NCBI GenBank assembly: GCA_965229115.1
Contig: CBDDIR010000003.1
Coordinates: 1,240,001-1,304,000, forward strand
Direction: 5' to 3'
Length of the DNA: 64,000 nucleotides
DNA from: UBA7672 sp965229115
GTDB lineage: Bacteria > Pseudomonadota > Alphaproteobacteria > Caulobacterales > Hyphomonadaceae
Both the position numbers and the translations under genes were made by a program. Below the pieces are notes generated by a model. The model saw only the letters and a program-made list of their open reading frames with translations, had not been told where the DNA came from and ran no database searches. This document shows positions 32,702-39,989 of this stretch, one piece after another. The number at the start of each line of letters is the position of its first letter. Within the stretch, counting starts at the first letter, position 1.

Positions 32702-33886
32702 ATGCCCTCGCCATCCAACTCCAGGAATAACGGTTCACTCCGCATTGCGGTGGTGGGCGCCGGCGTTATCGGCCTGAGCGCGGCGCTCGAGATGCGGGCG
32801 CGCGGGGCCGAAGTTGCGGTTTACGATAGCGGTCTGGCGCTCGGCGGCGGGGCCACCATGCGGGCGGCCGGTATGCTGGGTGCAGCGTTCGACTGGGCGC
32901 TGGAGGCTGAAAAGCGCTCGCTGGCGGCGTTGGCCCGGCACGCCGGAATGCTGTGGCCAGACTTTGCAGCTCGGGTTGAGCGGCTGGCCGGAGCGGGGCT
33001 GGAGTTCTCGAAAGAGGGCGCAATCGTTGTCGCCCGCAATGCTGACGAGATCGGCTGGTTGGGTTCGCTGGCTGCCGCCTGCCAGGCGCGCGATCTTCCG
33101 GTTCAGCGGCTTTCGGCTGAGGACGTTCGCAAGCTGGATGGATCCATAGCAGCCGGTATCGCTGGCGGCCTGCTCCTGCCGGAAGATCGGCAGGTGGATG
33201 CGCAACTGGTCCTGCAGCGGCTTGGGGCGGCCCTGTCCCGGTCGGGCGTGGGTTTGAAGTTTGGCCGCAAGGTTGAGCGCATTGTCGGCGGTCAGCAGTT
33301 TCAGATGCCTGATGGCGAGAAGTTCGACCGCGTTGTTCTCGCAACTGGAGCTGGCGCGATGCCGGCATTCGTTGGCCCGCGTGGCGCTCCGCTGGAGCAT
33401 GGACTTATCGCGACCGTACCGGTGAAGGGGCAGATGCTTGCGCTTGCCCCGACCGACGGCGGTCCGCGCCACGTTATCCACGCGCGCGACGTGTATATCG
33501 CGCCCAAGTCTCGCTGGGTGCTGGTCGGCGCGACGATCGACCGGGGCAGGGCGGATACGGTGGTGGAGCCGGACAGGATTGCAGGGTTAAGGGCGAAGGC
33601 GGCGGAGATTGCGCCGGCGCTGGCCAATGCGCCGGAAGTAACGGCTTGGGCGGGGGTGCGGCCGGGGACGCCGGATGATGCGCCCATGATCGGTCAGACG
33701 GCCATTCCGGGTGTTTTCGCCGCGTTGGGGCATTACCGGAACGGCGTACTTTTCGCCCCTGCGACGGCGGAGCTGATCGCAGATCAGGTCATTGACGGTA
33801 AAGTGAGCCCCTTGGCGGCCGCGTTCGATCCGCTGAGGTTTGACAAGCAGGGCGAGGCGCCGCACTCGCCAGCGCAAGAAAACTAG
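32702..33886 (+). CDS. FAD-dependent oxidoreductase, glycine oxidase ThiO-like (DAO family)
   Basis: 394 residues. The FAD-binding start RIAVVGAGVIGLSAALEMRA is followed by VYDSGLALGGGATMRAAGML. ASMxAAGML-type sequence, the substrate-side VVLATGAGAMPAF, and C-terminal WAGVRPGTPDDAPMIGQTAI with ALGHYRNGVLFAPATAELIA match glycine oxidase/ThiO. ThiO supplies iminoglycine for the thiamine thiazole in many alphaproteobacteria. No thiG or thiS is in the window, so another amine oxidase role is possible. A GAGG site precedes the ATG. Confidence 0.82.
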   Translation: MPSPSNSRNNGSLRIAVVGAGVIGLSAALEMRARGAEVAVYDSGLALGGGATMRAAGMLGAAFDWALEAEKRSLAALARHAGMLWPDFAARVERLAGAGLEFSKEGAIVVARNADEIGWLGSLAAACQARDLPVQRLSAEDVRKLDGSIAAGIAGGLLLPEDRQVDAQLVLQRLGAALSRSGVGLKFGRKVERIVGGQQFQMPDGEKFDRVVLATGAGAMPAFVGPRGAPLEHGLIATVPVKGQMLALAPTDGGPRHVIHARDVYIAPKSRWVLVGATIDRGRADTVVEPDRIAGLRAKAAEIAPALANAPEVTAWAGVRPGTPDDAPMIGQTAIPGVFAALGHYRNGVLFAPATAELIADQVIDGKVSPLAAAFDPLRFDKQGEAPHSPAQEN

Positions 33887-33932
33887 CTGGGCGCAAGGTC
33901 CAGATTGGGAAGAGAGAGTTCGGGAGACTCGC

Positions 33933-35099
33933 ATGCATAACATCGCACCGATGACGGAAGACCAGCAGTCCATCCAGGACGCGGTCGCAGCTGTTTGCCG
34001 CGAGTTCGACGCCGAGTACTGGCGCAAGACGGACGAGACCGGCAAATGGCCGGAAGAATTCACCAAGGCGATGGCCGATGGCGGCTGGCTGGGCATCGCC
34101 ATGCCGGAAGAAGTGGGCGGTTCGGGCCTCGGCCTGAAGGAAGCCTCGATCATGATGCAGACGGTCGCGCGCTCGGGCGCCGGCTTCACGGGCTGCTCGT
34201 CGATCCACCTGAACATCTTCGGCGCCAAGCCGATCGAGAAGTTCGGCACCTCGGAACAGAAACAGGAATACCTGCCCAAGATCATCTCGGGCCAGCAGAA
34301 GATGTGCTTCGGCGTGACCGAGCCGAACTCGGGCCTGGATACGTCTTCGCTTGAGACGCGCGCCGAGCGCACGAACTCCGGCTACGTCATCAACGGCCGC
34401 AAGATCTGGACGACGGGCGCACAGCGCGCCGACAAGATCCTGCTGATCGCGCGCACGACGCCGAAGGACAAGGTCGCCAAGCCGTATATGGGCCTGTCGC
34501 TGTTCTACATGGACATGAAGGGCATCGAAGCGAAGCCGATCCCGAAAATGGGCCGCAAGGCTGTCGAGTGCAACATGCTGTACTTCGACAACGTCGAGAT
34601 CCCGAAAGAGGCGCTGATCGGCGAAGAAGGCCAAGGCTTCAAATACCTGCTGCAGGGCCTGAACCCGGAGCGCGTGCTGTTCGCTGTCGAAGCGATCGGC
34701 CTCGGCTTCGCCGCGCTCGAGCGCGCGACGACCTATGCGAAAGAGCGCGTCGTGTTCGGCCGTCCGATCGGCCAGAACCAGGGCGTGGCGCATCCGTTGG
34801 CCAAGTCGTGGGCCGAGCTCTCGGCTGCCGAGCTGCTCGCTTACAAAGCTGCTGACCTTTACGACAAAGGTCTCGAGTGCGGCGCTGAAGCGAACGCTGC
34901 GAAGTATCTCGGCGCAGAAGCTGGCTTCACCGCCTGCGAAGCTTCGGTGCTGGCGCATGGCGGCATGGGCTATGCGAAAGAGTACGACGTTGAGCGCTAC
35001 ATGCGCGAAGCGATGATCGCGCGCATCGCGCCGGTCAGCCGCGAGATGATCCTCAACTTCATCTCCGAGCGCGTGCTGGGCCTGCCGAAGAGCTACTAG
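33933..35099 (+). CDS. Acyl-CoA dehydrogenase
   Basis: 388 residues from ATG 33933 (MHNIAPMTEDQQ), with GGGAG seven bases upstream. The FAD-dependent enzyme introduces the alpha,beta double bond in acyl-CoAs. Visible motifs are WLGIAMPEEVGGSGLGL, CFGVTEPNSGLDTSS (FAD-binding), INGRKIWTTGAQRADKI, VFGRPIGQNQGVAHPLAKSW and HGGMGYAKEYDVERYMREA. The end, IARIAPVSREMIL followed by VLGLPKSY, matches a FadE subgroup that lacks the usual EGT loop. Codon use is strongly biased toward C-ending codons, suggesting high expression. Confidence 0.95.
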   Translation: MHNIAPMTEDQQSIQDAVAAVCREFDAEYWRKTDETGKWPEEFTKAMADGGWLGIAMPEEVGGSGLGLKEASIMMQTVARSGAGFTGCSSIHLNIFGAKPIEKFGTSEQKQEYLPKIISGQQKMCFGVTEPNSGLDTSSLETRAERTNSGYVINGRKIWTTGAQRADKILLIARTTPKDKVAKPYMGLSLFYMDMKGIEAKPIPKMGRKAVECNMLYFDNVEIPKEALIGEEGQGFKYLLQGLNPERVLFAVEAIGLGFAALERATTYAKERVVFGRPIGQNQGVAHPLAKSWAELSAAELLAYKAADLYDKGLECGAEANAAKYLGAEAGFTACEASVLAHGGMGYAKEYDVERYMREAMIARIAPVSREMILNFISERVLGLPKSY

Positions 35100-35116
35100 T
35101 CCGGAAGGATCACTGG

Positions 35117-35707
35117 ATGAGTTCGACCATCTCCATGGATCAGCCGCCGTTCGGTAAGCTGACATGGGATGGCGGGCTCGGCTGGTGGGAAGCCGATGAC
35201 GTGCCTGTTCCGCTGTTCGGCGGCGAGAAGCTGACCATCAGCTTCGCCGTCGGCGGCGATGACCCATCTCCAATCCCTAGTGCGATGTTGGCCGCCGCCG
35301 AGGCGATGCTGAAGCTGGATGCTTCGGCGAAGGACCAGATTACGCCGCACGTCCGGGAGAACTATCGCGCCTTCCGCGATGCGGTCGGTGAGGACGATGT
35401 GCCTGCTATCGCAGATAGCGAAGACATCTGGGCTTACGTTCAGCCGGGCTCGATCGTGGTCGAGGAGCGGGACGATCGGGCGTGGGTCTGCTTCGAGTGC
35501 AATTGCGACTGGGAGATCGAGCACGGGCTGATGCTCGTGCTCATGGACGGCGTGCGCTGGGTGAAGGTGAGCGCGTATGATGGCCACGTCACGGATGGGC
35601 ATGCTTACGCCAAGCCGCTGCTTGATGCGTGGATGGACGATCCCGAGCGTGTGCTGCCGATACGCACCTTCGCGGAGATCCGCGCGACGCCGGGTGGGCT
35701 GAAGTAA
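35117..35707 (+). CDS. DUF6985-like hypothetical protein
   Basis: 196 residues. The segment RAWVCFECNCDWEIEHGLML with VLMDGVRWVKVSAYDGHVTD resembles the C-D-W-D-x-E-H-G-L motif of the DUF6985/DUF2004-like family, small proteins often found near toxin-immunity loci. The start PFGKLTWDGGLGWWEADDVP also fits that family. It follows the acyl-CoA dehydrogenase by 17 bp and may be read from the same mRNA. AAGGA precedes the ATG. Function unknown. Confidence 0.75.
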   Translation: MSSTISMDQPPFGKLTWDGGLGWWEADDVPVPLFGGEKLTISFAVGGDDPSPIPSAMLAAAEAMLKLDASAKDQITPHVRENYRAFRDAVGEDDVPAIADSEDIWAYVQPGSIVVEERDDRAWVCFECNCDWEIEHGLMLVLMDGVRWVKVSAYDGHVTDGHAYAKPLLDAWMDDPERVLPIRTFAEIRATPGGLK

Positions 35708-35864
35708 CGCGACTGCGGCCCGGAAACTTCTGTTACTTCAAAGGGCGCACGGTAATCGGGCGCCAAACGGCCGCACCTTCTGACTGATGAATCCCGTTCT
35801 GGACTGCGTGTTGGCATGTAGCCTGCGTGTGGGGAACGAGATCTTGGGTGGGGAGGAGTTAGCC

Positions 35865-36008
35865 ATGACCAATACGCCCGTTGCCACGACCAACGCGAAT
35901 GCGTCTGCCGTTGCGTTTCCGCCGCAGCTCATGATGTGGGCCGGCATGTACACCGTGATGTTCTGCATCGCGGGTGGGATGATCGCCTACCTGTACAAGC
36001 AGGATTGA
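35865..36008 (+). CDS. Small membrane protein
   Basis: 47 residues with a very good GGGGAGGAG ribosome binding site seven bases before ATG 35865. The N-terminal half is Thr/Ala/Asn-rich, then one helix MWAGMYTVMFCIAGGMIAYL and a short YKQD end, so it is tail-anchored with a few residues on the far side. Not recognised. Confidence 0.65.
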   Translation: MTNTPVATTNANASAVAFPPQLMMWAGMYTVMFCIAGGMIAYLYKQD

Positions 36009-36075
36009 CCTTCCGGTTTACCCTGTCCCGAGCTGGGCCTAGTTTCGCTTGAGCGTTGAACCGCGGCGAGGCTTC

Positions 36076-36810
36076 ATGTCGTCTATCTTGATCACTGGCG
36101 CTGGCAGCGGCATTGGCCGCGCGACCGCGATTGCTTTCGTCAAAGCGGGTTGGGACGTGGCGCTGGTGGGGCGCAGGCGCGAGGCGCTGGAGGAGACCGC
36201 TCAGCTGGCTGGCGGCGGGCTTCCGCTTGCGGGCGATGTGACGAAGGCGGATCAGGTTGAGGCCGTATTCGCTGAAGCGGTCGCAAAGTTCGGGCGGCTG
36301 GATGCGCTGTTCAACAATGCGGGGCGTGGGTCGCGGCCGAAGACGATCGACGAGATGCCGCTGGAAGACTGGCATGGCGTGCTCGATGTAAATCTCACGG
36401 CCGTAGTCATGTGCTCGCGCGCGGCGTTTGCTCAGATGCGCAAGCAATCACCGCAGGGTGGGCGGATCATCAATAATGGATCGATCTCGGCGCACGCGCC
36501 GCGACCTGGGTCTGTGCCTTATACGGTGACCAAGCATGCGATCACCGGGCTGACGAAATCGCTGTCGCTGGATGGGCGGGCTTTCAACATTGCCTGCGGG
36601 CAGATCGATATCGGCAATGCGCTGACTGAAATGGCCGCGCCGATCGCGAAGGGCGTTCCGCAGGCCGATGGGCGGATCATGGCCGAGCCGACGATGGACG
36701 TGGACGATGTCGCGAAGGCGGTGCTGATGATGGCTGAGTTGCCATTGTCGGCGAACGTTCAGTTCATGACCGTGATGGCGACGAACATGCCGTTCGTTGG
36801 TCGCGGATAG
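36076..36810 (+). CDS. Short-chain dehydrogenase/reductase
   Basis: 244 residues from ATG 36076. The NAD(P)-binding TGAGSGIGRATAIAF, the structural NNAG in LFNNAGRGSRP, the catalytic Ser in IINNGSISAHAP, and the YTVTK active-site pair identify a classical SDR. The Arg-rich segment ALVGRRREALEE after strand two favours NADP. Substrate unknown. A stem-loop directly follows the stop codon. Confidence 0.94.
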   Translation: MSSILITGAGSGIGRATAIAFVKAGWDVALVGRRREALEETAQLAGGGLPLAGDVTKADQVEAVFAEAVAKFGRLDALFNNAGRGSRPKTIDEMPLEDWHGVLDVNLTAVVMCSRAAFAQMRKQSPQGGRIINNGSISAHAPRPGSVPYTVTKHAITGLTKSLSLDGRAFNIACGQIDIGNALTEMAAPIAKGVPQADGRIMAEPTMDVDDVAKAVLMMAELPLSANVQFMTVMATNMPFVGRG

Positions 36811-36811
36811 T

Positions 36812-36833
36812 CGGGTCGCCCGAGGGCGACCCG
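36812..36833. terminator. Likely bidirectional terminator between convergent genes
   Basis: CGGGTCGCC and GGCGACCCG form a perfect 9-bp stem with a CGAG loop in the 30-bp gap between the SDR and the convergent small gene at 36841. A modest T-rich stretch (GATTTCCTT) follows on the plus strand. Confidence 0.55.
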
Positions 36834-36840
36834 GATTTCC

Positions 36841-37128
36841 TTACTGGCTGTTGCGCCATTTTTCCATGGCGCTCGAGATGGCGAAGGTCTCGCGGTATTT
36901 GGGCGAGTCCGACGGGCGCGGGGGCTTGGCGGAGGTGAGGGCCATGATCTCGGCCAGCTTGTTGTGGGCAGGGCCCGACTGGCCGGCGCCGATATAGGCG
37001 TGGAGTTCGATCAGCGCGCTCGAGAGCAGGTCGTTGGCGCGGATGATGAAGTAGGGCTCGTCCTCAGCCAGCTTTGCGTAGGGATCGTATTTCGACGGGT
37101 TGGCCTTGGAGCCGACGGGGGCAGTCAT
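36841..37128 (-). CDS. Small hypothetical protein
   Basis: 95 residues, mostly helical by pattern: YDPYAKLAEDEPYFIIRAND, LLSSALIELHAYIGAGQSG and KLAEIMALTSAKPPRPSDSP. No membrane helix or signal peptide. It begins with ATG at 37128 beyond the repeat nest and ends close to the convergent terminator. Not recognised. Confidence 0.72.
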   Translation of the reverse strand: MTAPVGSKANPSKYDPYAKLAEDEPYFIIRANDLLSSALIELHAYIGAGQSGPAHNKLAEIMALTSAKPPRPSDSPKYRETFAISSAMEKWRNSQ

Positions 37129-37260
37129 GGGAGCCTCGTGAGTCTGAATCGGGCGGAGTGTGCCGGAATTCGGAGCCGGGCGCGAGGCTGTGGATAAGAC
37201 GCGGGTTCGCGTTCCCGCGAACGGGTTTGTTTCGATGGGGATGTGGTGCGCCGATGGGCG

Positions 37261-37761
37261 CTAGGGGAGGCGGGGTGAGGCCCCCTCCGTCTCGCCGCTA
37301 AGGCGCGGCGATCCACCTCCCCCACTCTTCGAGTGGTGGAGGCAATTCCCCTTCGTCGCGCGCATTGGAGCGCGGTTTGCCTCCATCAGTGCGGAGCACT
37401 GGGGGAGGTGGATCGCTTGGCGTGAGCCAAGCGAGACGGAGGGGGTGGTGCTCACAGTCGTGAGCACGCGCTCGTCCTTCGACGGACGCGCAGCGGAGCT
37501 GCGCTGCTCAGGATGAGCGCTATTGGGGCTGTCGGGTTGGACAGCGGTTTCTGTTTCCTTGGATTGGGTGTCGGTCTTCGCTCGGGGCAGATCGGCAGGC
37601 GTAGTGCGTGTGGCATTCACGCGGGTACGGCGGCAGATCATCTGAAGCGTTGAGGCGACGTTCAGCACGAGCATCGCAAGCATGCGCAGCGCAGCTGTCA
37701 GCCAATGCTGAGGAAGCTGCGGGGTTACCAGCCCAGTTTGCGCGTGTTTGTGTCGTGTCAT
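37261..37761 (-). CDS. Doubtful ORF partly made of repeat sequence
   Basis: 166 residues from ATG 37761. The first half (MTRHKHAQTGLVTP, LTAALRMLAMLVLNVASTLQ) reads like a small protein with one hydrophobic stretch. The second half is the translation of the 53-bp repeat and the foldback (HPEQRSSAARPSKDERV and beyond), so any original C terminus is lost or replaced. A 7-bp palindrome, CGGGGTA-GAA-TACCCCG, sits directly upstream of the ATG at 37763-37779. It may be a decayed gene or no gene. Confidence 0.2.
   Translation of the reverse strand: MTRHKHAQTGLVTPQLPQHWLTAALRMLAMLVLNVASTLQMICRRTRVNATRTTPADLPRAKTDTQSKETETAVQPDSPNSAHPEQRSSAARPSKDERVLTTVSTTPSVSLGSRQAIHLPQCSALMEANRAPMRATKGNCLHHSKSGGGGSPRLSGETEGASPRLP
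37281..37445. repeat. 165-bp foldback (MITE-like) element
   Basis: The left arm starts CCCCCTCCGTCTCGCC and runs to GCGATCCACCTCCCCCA. The right arm TGGGGGAGGTGGATCGC ends GCGAGACGGAGGGGG. An inner pair GGTGGAGGCAA / TTGCCTCCATC extends the fold. The whole unit can form one long hairpin. No transposase ORF is inside. Confidence 0.8.
37468..37520. repeat. Dispersed 53-bp palindromic repeat, copy 5
   Basis: Arms GCGCTCGTCCTTCGACGGAC and GCTCAGGATGAGCGC with an inner stem GCGCAGC/GCTGCGC; nearly identical to copies 3 and 6. It lies 22 bp after the foldback element. Confidence 0.85.
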
Positions 37762-37903
37762 GCGGGGTAGAATACCCCGGTCCAGGGGGACGTAGATTCT
37801 AAGAGGCTCTGTCCCCCAATCTTTCGCGCTAACGCGCTGAGATTGTTCGCGGTTGTTTTTGGCTGTCCTACAGTTTGGGACCGCTCCATCCCCCAATCAC
37901 GGC

Positions 37904-38010
37904 GTCATTCTCGGGCTTGTCCCGAGAATCTCGGTTCTGGCGGCGTGGGGTTCGTTTGATTGTCCCGATGTTGATGCAACCGAGATCCTCGGCACAAGGC
38001 CGAGGATGAC
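37904..38010. repeat. 107-bp palindromic element
   Basis: The left part GTCATTCTCGGGCTTGTCCC continues to GAGAATCTCGGTT; the right part starts AACCGAGATCCTCGG and closes AAGGCCGAGGATGAC. Each end is itself a hairpin (TTCTCGGG-CTTG-TCCCGAGAA and ATCCTCGGC-ACAAG-GCCGAGGAT), so the element is a double hairpin within a larger inverted repeat. This is a third palindrome family distinct from the 53-bp and 105-bp ones. Confidence 0.75.
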
Positions 38011-38127
38011 TCCCCTTGTTGATGCAGGCGTGCTCTTGGCGTGGTGCATTTTCCATGTGCCCTACGGCTTTGCTTTCGATGCAGCCTACGGGTGGACCTA
38101 ATGTCCTGATTGGCCTAACCCGCGCGC

Positions 38128-38904
38128 ATGGAAACGCGGAAACATCTGTTCGACGGGCTGCATAATTTTCGGGACTTTGGCGGGTATGACGCCGGGGGGC
38201 GGAAGCTGGTGACGGGGCGGTTGTTCCGGTCGGCGAACCATGCGCTGGCGTCGGAGGCGGATCTGGCGCGGTTGCGCGAGATGGGGATTGGCGCGGTGAT
38301 CGATCTGCGGCGGCCATCCGAGCGTGAGCGGCAGCCTTCGCGTCGGTGGGCGGATTTTGCGGGGACCGTGATCGAGAACAACGATCATGATGAGGGCGCA
38401 GAGACGTGGGACACGTTCATGGGCCAGTGGGACATGACCGAGGAAAGCTTCCGCGGCTACATGATGCGGTACTACACGCGCGCGCCGCACCTGCCGCGTC
38501 TGGTCGAGCTCTACACGCGATACTTCGATGTGCTGGCGAATGGCGAGGGTGCGCTGGTGGTGCACTGCGCGGCGGGCAAGGATCGCACGGGGTTGATCGT
38601 GGCGCTGACGCACCTGCTGGCGGGCGTGCATCGCGATGACATCGTGGCGGACTATCTGCTGACGAATGATCCGGCGCGGTTCGAGGCGTTCGGGAAACAG
38701 TGGGCGGACATGATCCGGGCCGAGCGTGGGTTTGGGCCGACGCTGGAGACGATGCGGATGGTGATGGGCGTGGAGCCTGCCTATCTGGAGCGGTCGCTGC
38801 AGGAGATCGAGACGCAGAGCGGTGGGGTTGAGGCTTATCTGCGTGATGTGCTGGGCGTGGATGCGGTGAAGCGCGCCGGGATTGAGAAGCGGTTGTTTGG
38901 GTAG
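38128..38904 (+). CDS. Tyrosine-protein phosphatase (Tyr_phosphatase3/SIW14-like)
   Basis: 258 residues. The family opening NFRDFGGYDAGGRKLVTGRL with LFRSANHALASEAD is followed by IGAVIDLRRPSERE and the P-loop VVHCAAGKDRTGLIVALTHL, a classical H-C-x5-R active site with Cys at about 152. It would remove phosphate from phosphotyrosine or possibly phosphoinositide or nucleotide substrates. No signal peptide. It is flanked on both sides by palindromic repeats. Confidence 0.93.
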   Translation: METRKHLFDGLHNFRDFGGYDAGGRKLVTGRLFRSANHALASEADLARLREMGIGAVIDLRRPSERERQPSRRWADFAGTVIENNDHDEGAETWDTFMGQWDMTEESFRGYMMRYYTRAPHLPRLVELYTRYFDVLANGEGALVVHCAAGKDRTGLIVALTHLLAGVHRDDIVADYLLTNDPARFEAFGKQWADMIRAERGFGPTLETMRMVMGVEPAYLERSLQEIETQSGGVEAYLRDVLGVDAVKRAGIEKRLFG

Positions 38905-38917
38905 GCTGGTGAGCTTC

Positions 38918-38970
38918 GCGCTCGTCCTTCGACGGACGCGCAGCTTCGCTGCGCTGCTCAGGATGAGCGC
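38918..38970. repeat. Dispersed 53-bp palindromic repeat, copy 6
   Basis: Arms GCGCTCGTCCTTCGACGGAC and GCTCAGGATGAGCGC; the inner stem is GCGCAGC-TTC-GCTGCGC. It is right after the phosphatase stop codon in a convergent gap. Confidence 0.85.
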
Positions 38971-38994
38971 TTAACCGGCAACATGCACGGGATT

Positions 38995-39051
38995 GTAGGG
39001 TGCATCTTGATGCACCGCGCTACGCCCACGGTGCATCAAGATGCACCCTAC
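38995..39051. repeat. Perfect 22-bp inverted repeat hairpin
   Basis: GTAGGGTGCATCTTGATGCA plus CC and its exact inverse complement are separated by a 13-base loop. Each arm also holds a smaller palindrome, GGTGCATC/GATGCACC-like. It sits between the convergent phosphatase and receiver genes, 24 bp after repeat copy 6. The perfect symmetry suggests a recent insertion or a strong terminator. Confidence 0.85.
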
Positions 39052-39077
39052 TTTGTACGTGTGACGACGCGGGTGGC

Positions 39078-39989
39078 TTACGCCACGTCGTGTTTCTTCT
39101 CGTGGGCCGAGTGGATCTTCTTGTTGACCAGGCGCTCGAGTTCGTTGGCGACCGAGGTGCGGTGCAGGAAGGCTTCTTCGGGCATGTCGAGAATGCTGGC
39201 GATGGTCTGGAAGTGATACTTCACGACTTCGACGTCGTAGGTGTCGGTCATGCCGACGCCTTCGATGTAGCGCAGCGAGGTGCTCCAGACTTTCACGATG
39301 ACGTCGTCGCCGAGGCGCGCGACTTCTTCGGCGTTCTTCTGCAGCATGCGGTACATGCCGCGGATGCCGGCCTGGCGGTCGATGCCGGTGCGGTCGGCGT
39401 AGGCGGTGAGGCCTTCGATGATCTGGCGCAGCTTGAAGGCGTTCTCTTTCGCCATCTCGGTGGCGGCCTTGGTTGGCGGCTCGTCGGTGAGGCGACGCCA
39501 TGGACCGGCGTAGTTGGGATCGTCCTTACGGCGGCGGCAGGGGCCGACATAGTTACGGCTGTCGATGAACTTGCGCGGACGGACGACGACTTCCTCGATG
39601 CGCGAGAGCACGCCCTGGGCCGAGACGGGCTTCAGGAGGAATTCGTTGATGCCCGACTGGCGCGCGGACATGAGCTGGTCGTGGTCGATCACGCCGGCGA
39701 GCAGGATAATCGGCGTTTCGCGGGCGAGGCCCGTGGTGTTGCGGCGGATCTCGCGCGTGAATTCGAGGCCGGACATGCGGCCGGCATCCCAGTCCACGAT
39801 GATCAGGTCAGGCTTGAACATGCGGCCGACATGGAAGGCTTCGACGGCGCTGGCGGCGGCGGCGATGTGCGTGACCATCAGGCGACGCAGCGAGTCCGCG
39901 ACCACGCCACGCATGAACGCGTTCGGATCGACGATCAGGACCTTCATCTTCTTGAGGTCCGAAGGATTGAGAACGCGGTCGTCAGTCAT
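39078..39989 (-). CDS. Receiver-domain protein A
   Basis: 303 residues. A CheY-like receiver at 16-135 has acidic Asp21, the phospho-acceptor position Asp66 in DLIIVDWDAGRMSG, and Lys120 in NEFLLKPV, but Ala98 replaces the conserved Thr/Ser (IILLAG). It is followed by FIDSRNYVGPCRRRKDD (about 141-157) and AGPWRR, then a helical domain of about 130 residues with a basic, His-rich tail. No DNA-binding domain is seen. Its ATG overlaps the stop of the upstream receiver gene (TAATG), so the two are translationally coupled. Output unknown. Confidence 0.88.
   Translation of the reverse strand: MTDDRVLNPSDLKKMKVLIVDPNAFMRGVVADSLRRLMVTHIAAAASAVEAFHVGRMFKPDLIIVDWDAGRMSGLEFTREIRRNTTGLARETPIILLAGVIDHDQLMSARQSGINEFLLKPVSAQGVLSRIEEVVVRPRKFIDSRNYVGPCRRRKDDPNYAGPWRRLTDEPPTKAATEMAKENAFKLRQIIEGLTAYADRTGIDRQAGIRGMYRMLQKNAEEVARLGDDVIVKVWSTSLRYIEGVGMTDTYDVEVVKYHFQTIASILDMPEEAFLHRTSVANELERLVNKKIHSAHEKKHDVA

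Larger units (their letters stand above)
37129..38127. other. About 1 kb repeat-rich intergenic region
   Basis: No convincing gene lies here. In order it holds about 150 bp of unremarkable sequence, a 165-bp foldback (37281-37445), one 53-bp palindromic repeat (37468-37520), a doubtful minus-strand ORF (starting 37761), and a stretch at about 37803-37900 with CTCTGTCCCCCAATC and CATCCCCCAATC. That stretch recalls sequence often seen beside REP-associated tyrosine transposase genes (uncertain). The last repeat is at 37904-38010. It looks like a preferred landing site for nonautonomous repeats. Confidence 0.7.
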
